Shown here: piece by piece, positions 23,124 to 28,866 of the stretch
How positions within the stretch are numbered: position 1 is the first letter of the stretch
Layout of the letters: every line of letters begins with the position of its first letter
Assembly (NCBI GenBank): GCA_034432595.1
Contig: DAOUBT010000035.1
Coordinates: forward strand, 1-28,866
Length of the DNA stretch: 28,866 nucleotides
Direction: 5' to 3'
From: DAOTZR01 sp034432595
GTDB taxonomy: Bacteria > Chloroflexota > Anaerolineae > B4-G1 > SLSP01
Made by a program: the position numbers and the translations under genes
Notes under the pieces: model-generated
Databases searched by the model: none
Told to the model about the DNA's origin: nothing
Seen by the model: the letters and a program-made list of their open reading frames with translations, nothing else

Positions 23124-24470
23124 TTACTTTTTCGGCCAGGCCGCGTCAATTTCCTTGAGCACGGTGTCCATATTAGCCGAGCCGCTGAAGTAGTCGGTCA
23201 TGCCCTTCCAGAAGGAACCGGCGCCCACCTCACCCGGCATCAGGTCGGAGCCATCGAAGCGCACGCTGGTGGACTCGCTCACCAGTTGCGCAATCTTGCG
23301 CTCCACCGGATCGCCGTACCAATCGAGCTGAGCGTCCTTGTGCGGAGAGAGCGCGCCACCCGCAGCCAGCCAGCCCTTGACGGCCTCACCCTTGGTGAAG
23401 TACTCCATCACAGCCAGCACTTCGGGACGATTGCTGAAGGCCGCCATGATGTCGCCCGCCACCAGGTAGGGCTTCCCGTACTGCGCATCAATCGGCGGCA
23501 GATAGAAGAAGTCGTAGTCCTCGCCCGCCTTCACGCCCGCCGGGAAGAAGGAGGTGATGAAGTTGCCCTGCTTGTGCAGCCAGCACTTGGGCGGATTCTC
23601 GAACATCGGCAGGGGGGCATCACCGAAGAAGGTGGTGACGATGGCCTCGCGCCCGCCATAGACGTAACCCGGCTTGAGCCACAGGTCGGAGAGGATCTGC
23701 AGGGCCTTGCGGACTTCGGGCGAATCGAACTTCAGTTCGCCGCGCGTCCACTTATCGTAGTTCTCCAGGCTGGTGGTGCGCAGCATGATCTCTTCCATCC
23801 AGTCGGTGGCCGGCCAACCGGTCGCCGCACCGCTTTCAATACCCACGCACCAGGGCGTATCGCCATCGGCGACGATCTGGTCCGAGAGCTTGAGCATCTC
23901 ATCCCAGGTGGTCGGGACCTTGTAGCCGGCGGCATCGAAGGCCTTCTTGGGGTACCAGACCTGGCTCTTGCCGTTGAAGCGATGCCAGACGCCCGCCATG
24001 ATCGGCTTGCCATCCGGACCCGGCATGGTGGCCATGTCCAGCCAGCTCTGAGCATACTGCTGCTTGAGGTAGTCCAGGCTCAGGAAGCTGAGGACGTCAA
24101 TGACCTTGCCCTGCTTCACGAAGGTACCGAGCAGACCCGGCTGCGGGAAGTCCACGATGTCGGGGGCATCGCCCGCCTCGACGCGGATGGAGATCGAAGC
24201 CTCGAACTCCTTGCTCCCCTCGTATTGAATGTCAATGCCGGTCTTCTGCTCAAACTCGGCAATGGCGTTGTTGAACTTGACCGCGTCCTCGTCGGTGAAG
24301 GGGCCGGTCATGGTCACTACCTTGCCCTTGAACTCACCAGCGTAAGCGCGCTCCAGATAGCCGCCACCGGAGGGCTGAGCCGTCGGGGTTGTGGTGGTTT
24401 TGGGCGTGCAGGCCGCCAGCAGCATGCCGAGCACCACTAACAAAGCAACAACCAGATTGAAGCGTTTCAT
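23124..24470 (-). CDS. ABC sugar-binding lipoprotein (family 1)
   Basis: This 448-residue protein has a lipobox LAAC (Cys21) and a short Thr/Pro linker, then a MalE-like bilobal fold. Typical stretches are FNNAIAEFEQKTGIDIQY, GDAPDIVDFPQPG, WYPKKAFDAAGYKVPTTWDEML and FFGDAPLPMFENP. Sequence style and permease class fit AglE-type alpha-glucoside binding proteins (sucrose, maltose, trehalose), but the ligand is inferred. AAGGAGG precedes the start. It has a consensus promoter of its own at 24570-24598, so it can be made apart from the kinase and regulator genes. Confidence 0.92.
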   Translation of the reverse strand: MKRFNLVVALLVVLGMLLAACTPKTTTTPTAQPSGGGYLERAYAGEFKGKVVTMTGPFTDEDAVKFNNAIAEFEQKTGIDIQYEGSKEFEASISIRVEAGDAPDIVDFPQPGLLGTFVKQGKVIDVLSFLSLDYLKQQYAQSWLDMATMPGPDGKPIMAGVWHRFNGKSQVWYPKKAFDAAGYKVPTTWDEMLKLSDQIVADGDTPWCVGIESGAATGWPATDWMEEIMLRTTSLENYDKWTRGELKFDSPEVRKALQILSDLWLKPGYVYGGREAIVTTFFGDAPLPMFENPPKCWLHKQGNFITSFFPAGVKAGEDYDFFYLPPIDAQYGKPYLVAGDIMAAFSNRPEVLAVMEYFTKGEAVKGWLAAGGALSPHKDAQLDWYGDPVERKIAQLVSESTSVRFDGSDLMPGEVGAGSFWKGMTDYFSGSANMDTVLKEIDAAWPKK

Positions 24471-24552
24471 CGCAATCCTCCTTCAGAAAATGTGAAAAGG
24501 GTTAAACGGAACATCAAACTGAGCACCGCAACGATGGTGTTTCGGCCCGGTA

Positions 24553-24562
24553 CATCACCTCC
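24553..24562 (-). promoter_or_regulatory. Strong ribosome-site sequence at the start of the binding-protein leader
   Basis: On the minus strand AAAGGAGGTGATG lies where transcription from the 24570 promoter should begin. It is almost fully complementary to the 16S rRNA tail, yet the ATG at 24553-24555 is only 2 bases after GGAGG. That ATG opens a 13-codon frame ending in TGA. Whether a leader peptide is made is uncertain. The real gene start is at 24470 with its own site. Confidence 0.35.
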
Positions 24563-24569
24563 TTTCAAA

Positions 24570-24598
24570 ATTATAGCTGAAACTACTTAGCCTGTCAA
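24570..24598 (-). promoter_or_regulatory. Consensus sigma70 promoter of the binding-protein operon
   Basis: On the minus strand TTGACA (24593-24598) and TATAAT (24570-24575) are separated by exactly 17 bases, a perfect match in all twelve positions and spacing. The -35 lies within the last codons of the kinase gene. Confidence 0.9.
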
Positions 24599-25549
24599 AG
24601 TTTGCGCGCGCAGGTACAACTCAGCTTTAGGCAAAGGAGCGGTAAACGGCCCCACCGTGCGCAATTTCAGACCGACCACCTCGCGGGCAAAGCGCAGGCA
24701 CGTCTCCCAGGCGTGGCCTTCCAGCAAAGCGGTCAGGAAGCCGGCCCAGAAGGCATCCCCGGCGCCCGTCGCATCCCGCACCTCGACAGGCTGCGCCGCC
24801 AGGAAGAGCCGCTCCCCATCCACAGAAAGCCACATGCCTTGCGCGCCCATCGTCAACACCACCGCGCGCGGCCCCATGGCATGGAAGCGCTCCAGATAGG
24901 CCTCCGGCGTCAGCCCCGGCCCCAACAGGCGTTCCGCATCATCCAGCGAGGGCTTGGTCAACGTGGCGTAGCGCATAAAGTGCTGCATCACCGCCCGTGC
25001 CTCTTCGGGATGCGGCCACACCTTGGGACTGTAGTTCGGGTCAAGCGAAATCCATTTTCCCGCCGCCTGCGCGCGGACGAAGAGCGCCTCCACCAGGGAA
25101 CGCGCCGGTTCGCGCGAAAGCGGCCAGCTTGAGGCGTGCAGCAGGCGCGCCCGTTCCGCCGCCGCCAGCGGCACATCTTCCGGCGTGAGCTGATAATCCG
25201 CCTCGCGGAAGACATCGAAATCCGGCGTGCCAGCCGTGCGCGTGACGGCCACCAGGCTGGTATGGAAGCGCCGGTCGGCGCGCACATAGTCCTCCACCAC
25301 GCCGGACCCGCGCAACGCCTCCAGCAGGAAATGCCCAAAAGCATCGTCCCCCACCCTGGCAGCAAGGGCCACGCGCTTGCCCAGACGCGCCAGGTTGTTG
25401 GCAAGGTTCGCCGGTGAACCGCCCGCGTAGCGCGTGAAGGTGTGGGCGGCCTTGAGGGAAGCCGCCGGTTCGGTCGAAATCAAATCCACCAGCGCTTCGC
25501 CCACAATCAGGGCATCCAACTCGCCTTCAGGTACGGGCCAACGTTGCAT
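24587..25549 (-). CDS. PfkB-family sugar kinase, probable fructokinase
   Basis: This 320-residue ribokinase-fold protein phosphorylates a sugar with ATP. The first signature is GGSPANLANNLARLG (about 44-58) and the second is DATGAGDAFWAGF, with the catalytic base Asp265. N-terminal IVGEALVDLI and SLDPNYSPKVW fit fructokinases and related 2-keto sugar kinases. The neighbouring sucrose-synthase-like enzyme favours fructose as substrate, but this is inferred. GAGGAG lies a few bases before the ATG. The preceding 157-base gap (25550-25706) shows no clear promoter or terminator, so co-transcription with the glycosyltransferase is likely. Confidence 0.88.
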   Translation of the reverse strand: MQRWPVPEGELDALIVGEALVDLISTEPAASLKAAHTFTRYAGGSPANLANNLARLGKRVALAARVGDDAFGHFLLEALRGSGVVEDYVRADRRFHTSLVAVTRTAGTPDFDVFREADYQLTPEDVPLAAAERARLLHASSWPLSREPARSLVEALFVRAQAAGKWISLDPNYSPKVWPHPEEARAVMQHFMRYATLTKPSLDDAERLLGPGLTPEAYLERFHAMGPRAVVLTMGAQGMWLSVDGERLFLAAQPVEVRDATGAGDAFWAGFLTALLEGHAWETCLRFAREVVGLKLRTVGPFTAPLPKAELYLRAQTLTG

Positions 25550-25706
25550 CGAAACTCCTCGATTTCATCACGTTTCAGGTATTCAGCATCGCTTCATGGC
25601 CGCGTTCGGACGGATCCGCCCCCCTTGCCGGTGGGGAACCGTCGAGCCATGCCACACGCTCATAACTCCAGAGCGTCGCAGGCCGCGGAGCGGTCCGATG
25701 ACGCCA

Positions 25707-27212
25707 TCAGGCTACCGCCTCCCCGAAGTACAGCGTCTCTAACGCGCTCAGAGGGATGGCGTTCTCCGGCGTGGGGTCGCGGAAGTAGGCCGGGATGGGC
25801 AGCCGTTCCCGCGCCGGTGCCGGATGCCGCAACGCGGCTTCAATCCGGGCCGCATACCCTTCCGCCGTGCGCTCCCAGGTATAGCGGTCCAACACGCGCT
25901 GCCGTCCGCGCCGCGCGAACTCCGCCCAAACCTCCGCGTTCAGGACCAGCCGTTCCAGACCGCGCGCGATGTCCGCCGGATCGGCGGGGTCAACCAACAC
26001 GCCGTATTCAATGCCGTCCTCATACAGGCTTTCGCTCGGTCCGCCGTTGCGCGTGACCACGAGCGGCAGGCCCGCTGCCGCTGCTTCCAAAGGCGCCAGG
26101 CCGAAAGGCTCGTACAGCGCCGTGAGCGCAAACACGGACCCCGGACGCTGCGCAAAATAGCGGTAGGCGGCGGCCAGCGCACTCTGACCCGGCAAGGCGA
26201 AGGCGCTCACCTTACCCCAGAGCTGCGCGCGCTCCACCACGCCGCGCAGCTGCTGCAACACCCCGCGTTCGACCTCACCGGCCTGCGCATCGTCGCGGAG
26301 CGCATCCGCCAAAGCGCCGGTGATGATGACCAGATTGGCGCGCGCCTGCAAAAGCGGTGAGGCGGCAAAGGCCTGCACCAGCCCCAGGTGGTTCTTCTTG
26401 GGATCGAGCCGACTTGAGGCCACAATCACGGGCAGGGCGCGCCGTTCCGGCAAGAGGTCGCGCGCCAGCATCGCCTCGACGTGCGCCACCACCTCCGCTT
26501 CCCGCGCGCTGCGGACCTGCGCGTCAAAAATGGAGAGCGCCACACCGGGCGGGATGACGGCAAAACGGGTATCGTCGGCCACGTCCACCGCGCCACGATA
26601 AGCCCCATGGCCGTATTGCTCGAAGCGCTCCTGCCGCGTGCTGGTGATGTTCACCGCCGAGCGGTTCATGCTCAGGCGCTCGGCCAGGATGCGCTCGCGG
26701 AAGTGGTAGCGCGCATCCACCGCCGCCAGCGTGTCGCGCGTCACGTGGAGCTTGTCCATCTTCTGCGCCCCCAGGGAATGACCGGTAAAGGTAAACGGAA
26801 TGCCCAGCGCCTCCTCAATGAGGACGCCCGCCAGCCCCCCATCCCCATAATGCGTCGTCACCGCGTCGGGCCGACGGCCCTGATCCGCAAAAAAGCGCAG
26901 GATGTTGGGCACCCAATCGCGCACCAGATGCGGCCAGAGCTGCTCCTTGGGCAGGAAGTGGGCCGGTCCGGCCGGAAGGCGCACGATACGCACGTTCGGC
27001 GCGTCGGGATAGGCGTCAAAGGGCGCGGCAAACTCCGGCCATTGCGGGTCCACGATCTGCCGCGTGATGATGTCCACCTGATGCCCCAGCGCTCCCAGGG
27101 CCAACGCCACCTGCTTCACGTAAACGAGCTGCCCGCCAAAGTCCGGATGCTCGGTCCAATAGCTGTCCTTCGCGTCGAAATTGCCCTGCGGATTCAAAAA
27201 AGCCAGATACAT
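25707..27212 (-). CDS. GT4 glycosyltransferase, sucrose(-phosphate) synthase-like
   Basis: The 501-residue protein carries the sucrose-synthase/sucrose-phosphate-synthase signatures. These are FGGQLVYVKQVALALGALGH near the N-terminus, FTGHSLGAQKMDKL, ERLSMNRSAVNITSTRQERFEQYG, SRLDPKKNHLGLVQAF and the donor site EPFGLAPLE (Glu368, Glu376), followed by VTRNGGPSE. It would transfer hexose between an NDP-sugar and fructose or fructose 6-phosphate. No HAD phosphatase domain is attached. Mannosylfructose-phosphate synthase and a degradative sucrose synthase are the alternatives. A GTG at 27222-27224 directly after the regulator stop would add 4 residues. ATG 27212 is preferred, with GTGAGG about 7 bases upstream. 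It is tightly linked to the regulator and kinase genes. Confidence 0.82.
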   Translation of the reverse strand: MYLAFLNPQGNFDAKDSYWTEHPDFGGQLVYVKQVALALGALGHQVDIITRQIVDPQWPEFAAPFDAYPDAPNVRIVRLPAGPAHFLPKEQLWPHLVRDWVPNILRFFADQGRRPDAVTTHYGDGGLAGVLIEEALGIPFTFTGHSLGAQKMDKLHVTRDTLAAVDARYHFRERILAERLSMNRSAVNITSTRQERFEQYGHGAYRGAVDVADDTRFAVIPPGVALSIFDAQVRSAREAEVVAHVEAMLARDLLPERRALPVIVASSRLDPKKNHLGLVQAFAASPLLQARANLVIITGALADALRDDAQAGEVERGVLQQLRGVVERAQLWGKVSAFALPGQSALAAAYRYFAQRPGSVFALTALYEPFGLAPLEAAAAGLPLVVTRNGGPSESLYEDGIEYGVLVDPADPADIARGLERLVLNAEVWAEFARRGRQRVLDRYTWERTAEGYAARIEAALRHPAPARERLPIPAYFRDPTPENAIPLSALETLYFGEAVA

Positions 27213-27224
27213 GGCACGCCTCAC

Positions 27225-28694
27225 CTATGGACTGAACAGAATGGCAAGGGTCCTGGAGGTCTGCCGCAACGCCACCTCCGGCGCTACGCCCTCGCACAGC
27301 ACTTCTTCAATCATCAACTGCAACAGGCGCGAAAACGAAATGTACTCGGCCAGTTTGGGACGCGGACGCGCAATCTCCAACAAGGGGATGATGGTCTGGA
27401 GCCAGGGATGCTCAGGCGTGTTAAGCAGCGCATTGATGGTGCGCAAGGGTGAAATCTGCAATTCGCGCAGGAAAAAGGGCAAGGCGATGGTCGGTTCCAG
27501 CGCCAGGCGCAGAATCGAAAGCACCAGCTCCGGATGTTCGGATTGCCGCGAAAAGCCCAGGGTCGTCCCGCCCAGAGAGGCGACGAGTGGCGCGTTCAGG
27601 TCGGGCCGCGGGGCGGGGATGAAGGCCAGGTGGGCCAGCAATTCGTCTTCGCCCTCCCAGCCGCTGGTTTCGGCGATGGTGGGCCACTCGTAAGTGCCGC
27701 CAAAGGTCATCGCCACGCGCCCCTCCGCCAGCATGCCCGGCGGCCCCCACCAGGGTTGGGTCCCATGGTCAGGGGGAAGGAGGCCCGCGGTTTGCGTGAG
27801 GCGCTGCAAAAACGTCAGGCCCGGCAACAGGCACGCCTCATGGAGCCGCACCTCCTCATCGCTGGCCGTCACCGGCGTTCCACAGGTAGAAAAGAAGGGG
27901 AGGAGCACGTTAAACGTCGCTTCGCCCGCTGTGGTGCTGGAGGGGAAAGCCAGCGGCGCTTCGTAGCCGTAGCGCGCCTTGACTTCGGGCCGCGCCAGAT
28001 GCGTCAGCACGGCGAGCAGCTCATCCCAGGTCTGCGGGGCAGGGAGACCTTCAGCCGCGAACCAATCCCGCCGATACCAGACGCCGGTCGCATCCGTCTG
28101 CACCGGCAGGCCGTAGAGCTTGCCGTCCACCTGATTGCTTTCCAGCACGGGCGCTTCGATGGTCGCGCGCAGCCAGGCCGCAAAGCTGGCGTCCACCGCG
28201 TCTAAGGGGAGCAGGAAGCCCATGCGCGCGTAGCGCGTGAGCCAGACGTAATCCATGGAAAAGACATCGTGAGCCTTGCCCTCGCCCACTTCGGCGCAGA
28301 GCAAGCGATGGAACTCGCTCTGCGGTGGCATGTTGACATCGAGCGCCACCTGTTGTTCGGGATGTTGGGCATTCCAGAGATGCACTGCCTGTTGCAGGAG
28401 CGCCACCCAGCGCACGTCGTAAGCCAGCAGGCGGATGGTGGTCACGGCGGAGCGTTCTTCGCGTTGAGGTTCGGCCACGAATGTCCCCAATCCCGCGCGG
28501 CGGTAGATGTAGCCTTCCAGCACCAGTTCCAACAGGGCCTGCCGCACCGGCGCGCGGCTCACCCCGTACAGGTCGCACAGCATCTGTTCGGTGGGCAGCT
28601 TCTCACCCGGCGGCAAGGTACCCTCTTCAATCTGCCGTTTGATAAGCTGCTTAATCTGGTAGTAGATTGGAACCGGCGAGTGCTTATCAATCAT
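27225..28694 (-). CDS. GntR regulator fused to a family-1 solute-binding domain
   Basis: This 489-residue protein has no signal peptide. Residues 1-77 are a GntR winged helix (PIYYQIKQLIKRQIEEG, then LPTEQMLCDLYGVSRAPVRQAL and GTFVAEP). Residues about 86-489 are a MalE-type solute-binding fold (WNAQHPEQQVALDVN, DGKLYGLPVQTDATGVWYRRDWF, then LPAPQTWDELL). GntR proteins usually carry FadR, UTRA or aminotransferase effector domains, so a cytosolic copy of an ABC binding protein as sensor is unusual. It probably binds the imported sugar or a product and controls this locus. GGAG lies 8 bases before the ATG. A palindrome over its transcription start suggests autoregulation. It is followed directly by the glycosyltransferase gene. 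Confidence 0.9.
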   Translation of the reverse strand: MIDKHSPVPIYYQIKQLIKRQIEEGTLPPGEKLPTEQMLCDLYGVSRAPVRQALLELVLEGYIYRRAGLGTFVAEPQREERSAVTTIRLLAYDVRWVALLQQAVHLWNAQHPEQQVALDVNMPPQSEFHRLLCAEVGEGKAHDVFSMDYVWLTRYARMGFLLPLDAVDASFAAWLRATIEAPVLESNQVDGKLYGLPVQTDATGVWYRRDWFAAEGLPAPQTWDELLAVLTHLARPEVKARYGYEAPLAFPSSTTAGEATFNVLLPFFSTCGTPVTASDEEVRLHEACLLPGLTFLQRLTQTAGLLPPDHGTQPWWGPPGMLAEGRVAMTFGGTYEWPTIAETSGWEGEDELLAHLAFIPAPRPDLNAPLVASLGGTTLGFSRQSEHPELVLSILRLALEPTIALPFFLRELQISPLRTINALLNTPEHPWLQTIIPLLEIARPRPKLAEYISFSRLLQLMIEEVLCEGVAPEVALRQTSRTLAILFSP

Positions 28695-28712
28695 CCGCGC
28701 GCTCCGGGCATT

Positions 28713-28730
28713 TGTTATAACATTACAACA
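28713..28730. promoter_or_regulatory. Probable operator of the GntR fusion regulator
   Basis: TGTTATAA-CA-TTACAACA is an 18-base palindrome with one mismatch between arms. It lies directly downstream of the -10 and spans the predicted start of transcription (about 28726). This fits a GntR repressor site used for autoregulation. I did not find a second copy at the 24570 promoter. Confidence 0.6.
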
Positions 28731-28732
28731 TT

Positions 28733-28760
28733 ATTATACAGCTATTTTTCGGCTTGTCAA
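28733..28760 (-). promoter_or_regulatory. Sigma70 promoter of the regulator operon
   Basis: On the minus strand TTGACA (28755-28760) and TATAAT (28733-28738) are perfect hexamers 16 bases apart. They head the regulator-glycosyltransferase-kinase operon. Confidence 0.88.
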
Positions 28761-28814
28761 TAGGGAAAAACGCGGAATTAGGGCTTATCAATACTCATAC
28801 TGACATTAACCAAG

Positions 28815-28866
28815 TCAACCCGCGGTCAGAGCGGGCTGCTGCGGCGCGGTGTCCATCAGGCACATA
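28815..28866 (-). CDS. Possible 3' end of a gene cut by the window edge
   Basis: The minus strand has an open frame from the window edge to TGA at 28815-28817, encoding a tail that reads MCLMDTAPQQPALTAG. It could be the end of an upstream gene in the same direction, but about 16 codons are too few to be sure. Confidence 0.25.
   Translation of the reverse strand, partial: MCLMDTAPQQPALTAG

Noticed and set aside
23034..24440. 468-codon open frame opposite the binding-protein gene
   Set aside because: It mirrors the full length of the binding-protein gene on the other strand and shows no family motif.
24515..24555. Leader peptide gene of 13 codons
   Set aside because: The ATG is only 2 bases from the ribosome site. 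It is kept as an observation but not annotated as a gene.
26481..27452. 323-codon open frame opposite the glycosyltransferase and regulator
   Set aside because: It crosses two well supported genes on the other strand and has no ribosome site or motif.
1..28866. tRNA, rRNA or insertion sequence elements
   Set aside because: I found no cloverleaf-like sequence with a TTCGA arm, no rRNA segment and no transposase-like protein on either strand by reading. A covariance search would settle the tRNA question.

Overview
This is a GC-rich, densely coded bacterial window with no RNA genes, CRISPR arrays or insertion sequences that I can see. The gene content suggests a Chloroflexota bacterium, probably of the Anaerolineae type. 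The reasons are lipobox lipoproteins with Pro/Thr/Ala linkers, two GH57 enzymes, a polyferredoxin/AOR-family pair, a KimA-type permease with two RCK proteins, and a small CxxC protein of a kind I associate with that phylum. This placement is inference from gene style. No marker gene is present.

Layout. 1-770: a degenerate HD-fold protein behind a good sigma70-like promoter. 771-3775 (minus): a tight housekeeping operon of inactive M16 peptidase-like protein, acpS, dtd and a degenerate DprA-like protein. 3873-7560 (minus): a large secreted GH57 lipoprotein preceded by a rhodanese lipoprotein. 7561-7780: a divergent promoter island with a hairpin in the rightward leader. 7781-11516 (plus): a small zinc-ribbon-like protein, a KimA-like K+ transporter and two RCK/TrkA proteins, closed by a strong terminator. 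11629-11968: an array of 78-92 bp palindrome-bearing repeats between convergent genes. 11988-15066 (minus): GH57/DUF3536 protein and glycogen synthase. 15408-18920 (plus): a COG2407 sugar-isomerase-like protein, a four-cluster polyferredoxin and an aldehyde:ferredoxin oxidoreductase-family enzyme. 18938-20747: a small lipoprotein and an MFS transporter flanked by TTCCAGY heptamer repeats. 20752-28760 (minus): a sugar-uptake locus.

How the parts may work together. The right-hand locus reads, in transcription order: a GntR regulator fused to a family-1 solute-binding domain, a sucrose-(phosphate)-synthase-like glycosyltransferase, a PfkB sugar kinase, then a second consensus promoter followed by a solute-binding lipoprotein and two AglF/AglG-like permeases. 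No ABC ATPase is encoded, so a shared ATPase is implied. If the glycosyltransferase runs as a sucrose synthase, imported sucrose would give NDP-glucose, which could feed the glycogen synthase at 13618-15066, and fructose for the kinase. Synthesis of sucrose or mannosylfructose phosphate is an equally open reading.

The most interesting items are the GntR/solute-binding fusion with a visible palindromic operator over its own start site, the isomerase/polyferredoxin/AOR trio (a possible tungsten-dependent sugar oxidation module), and the KimA-RCK-RCK operon.
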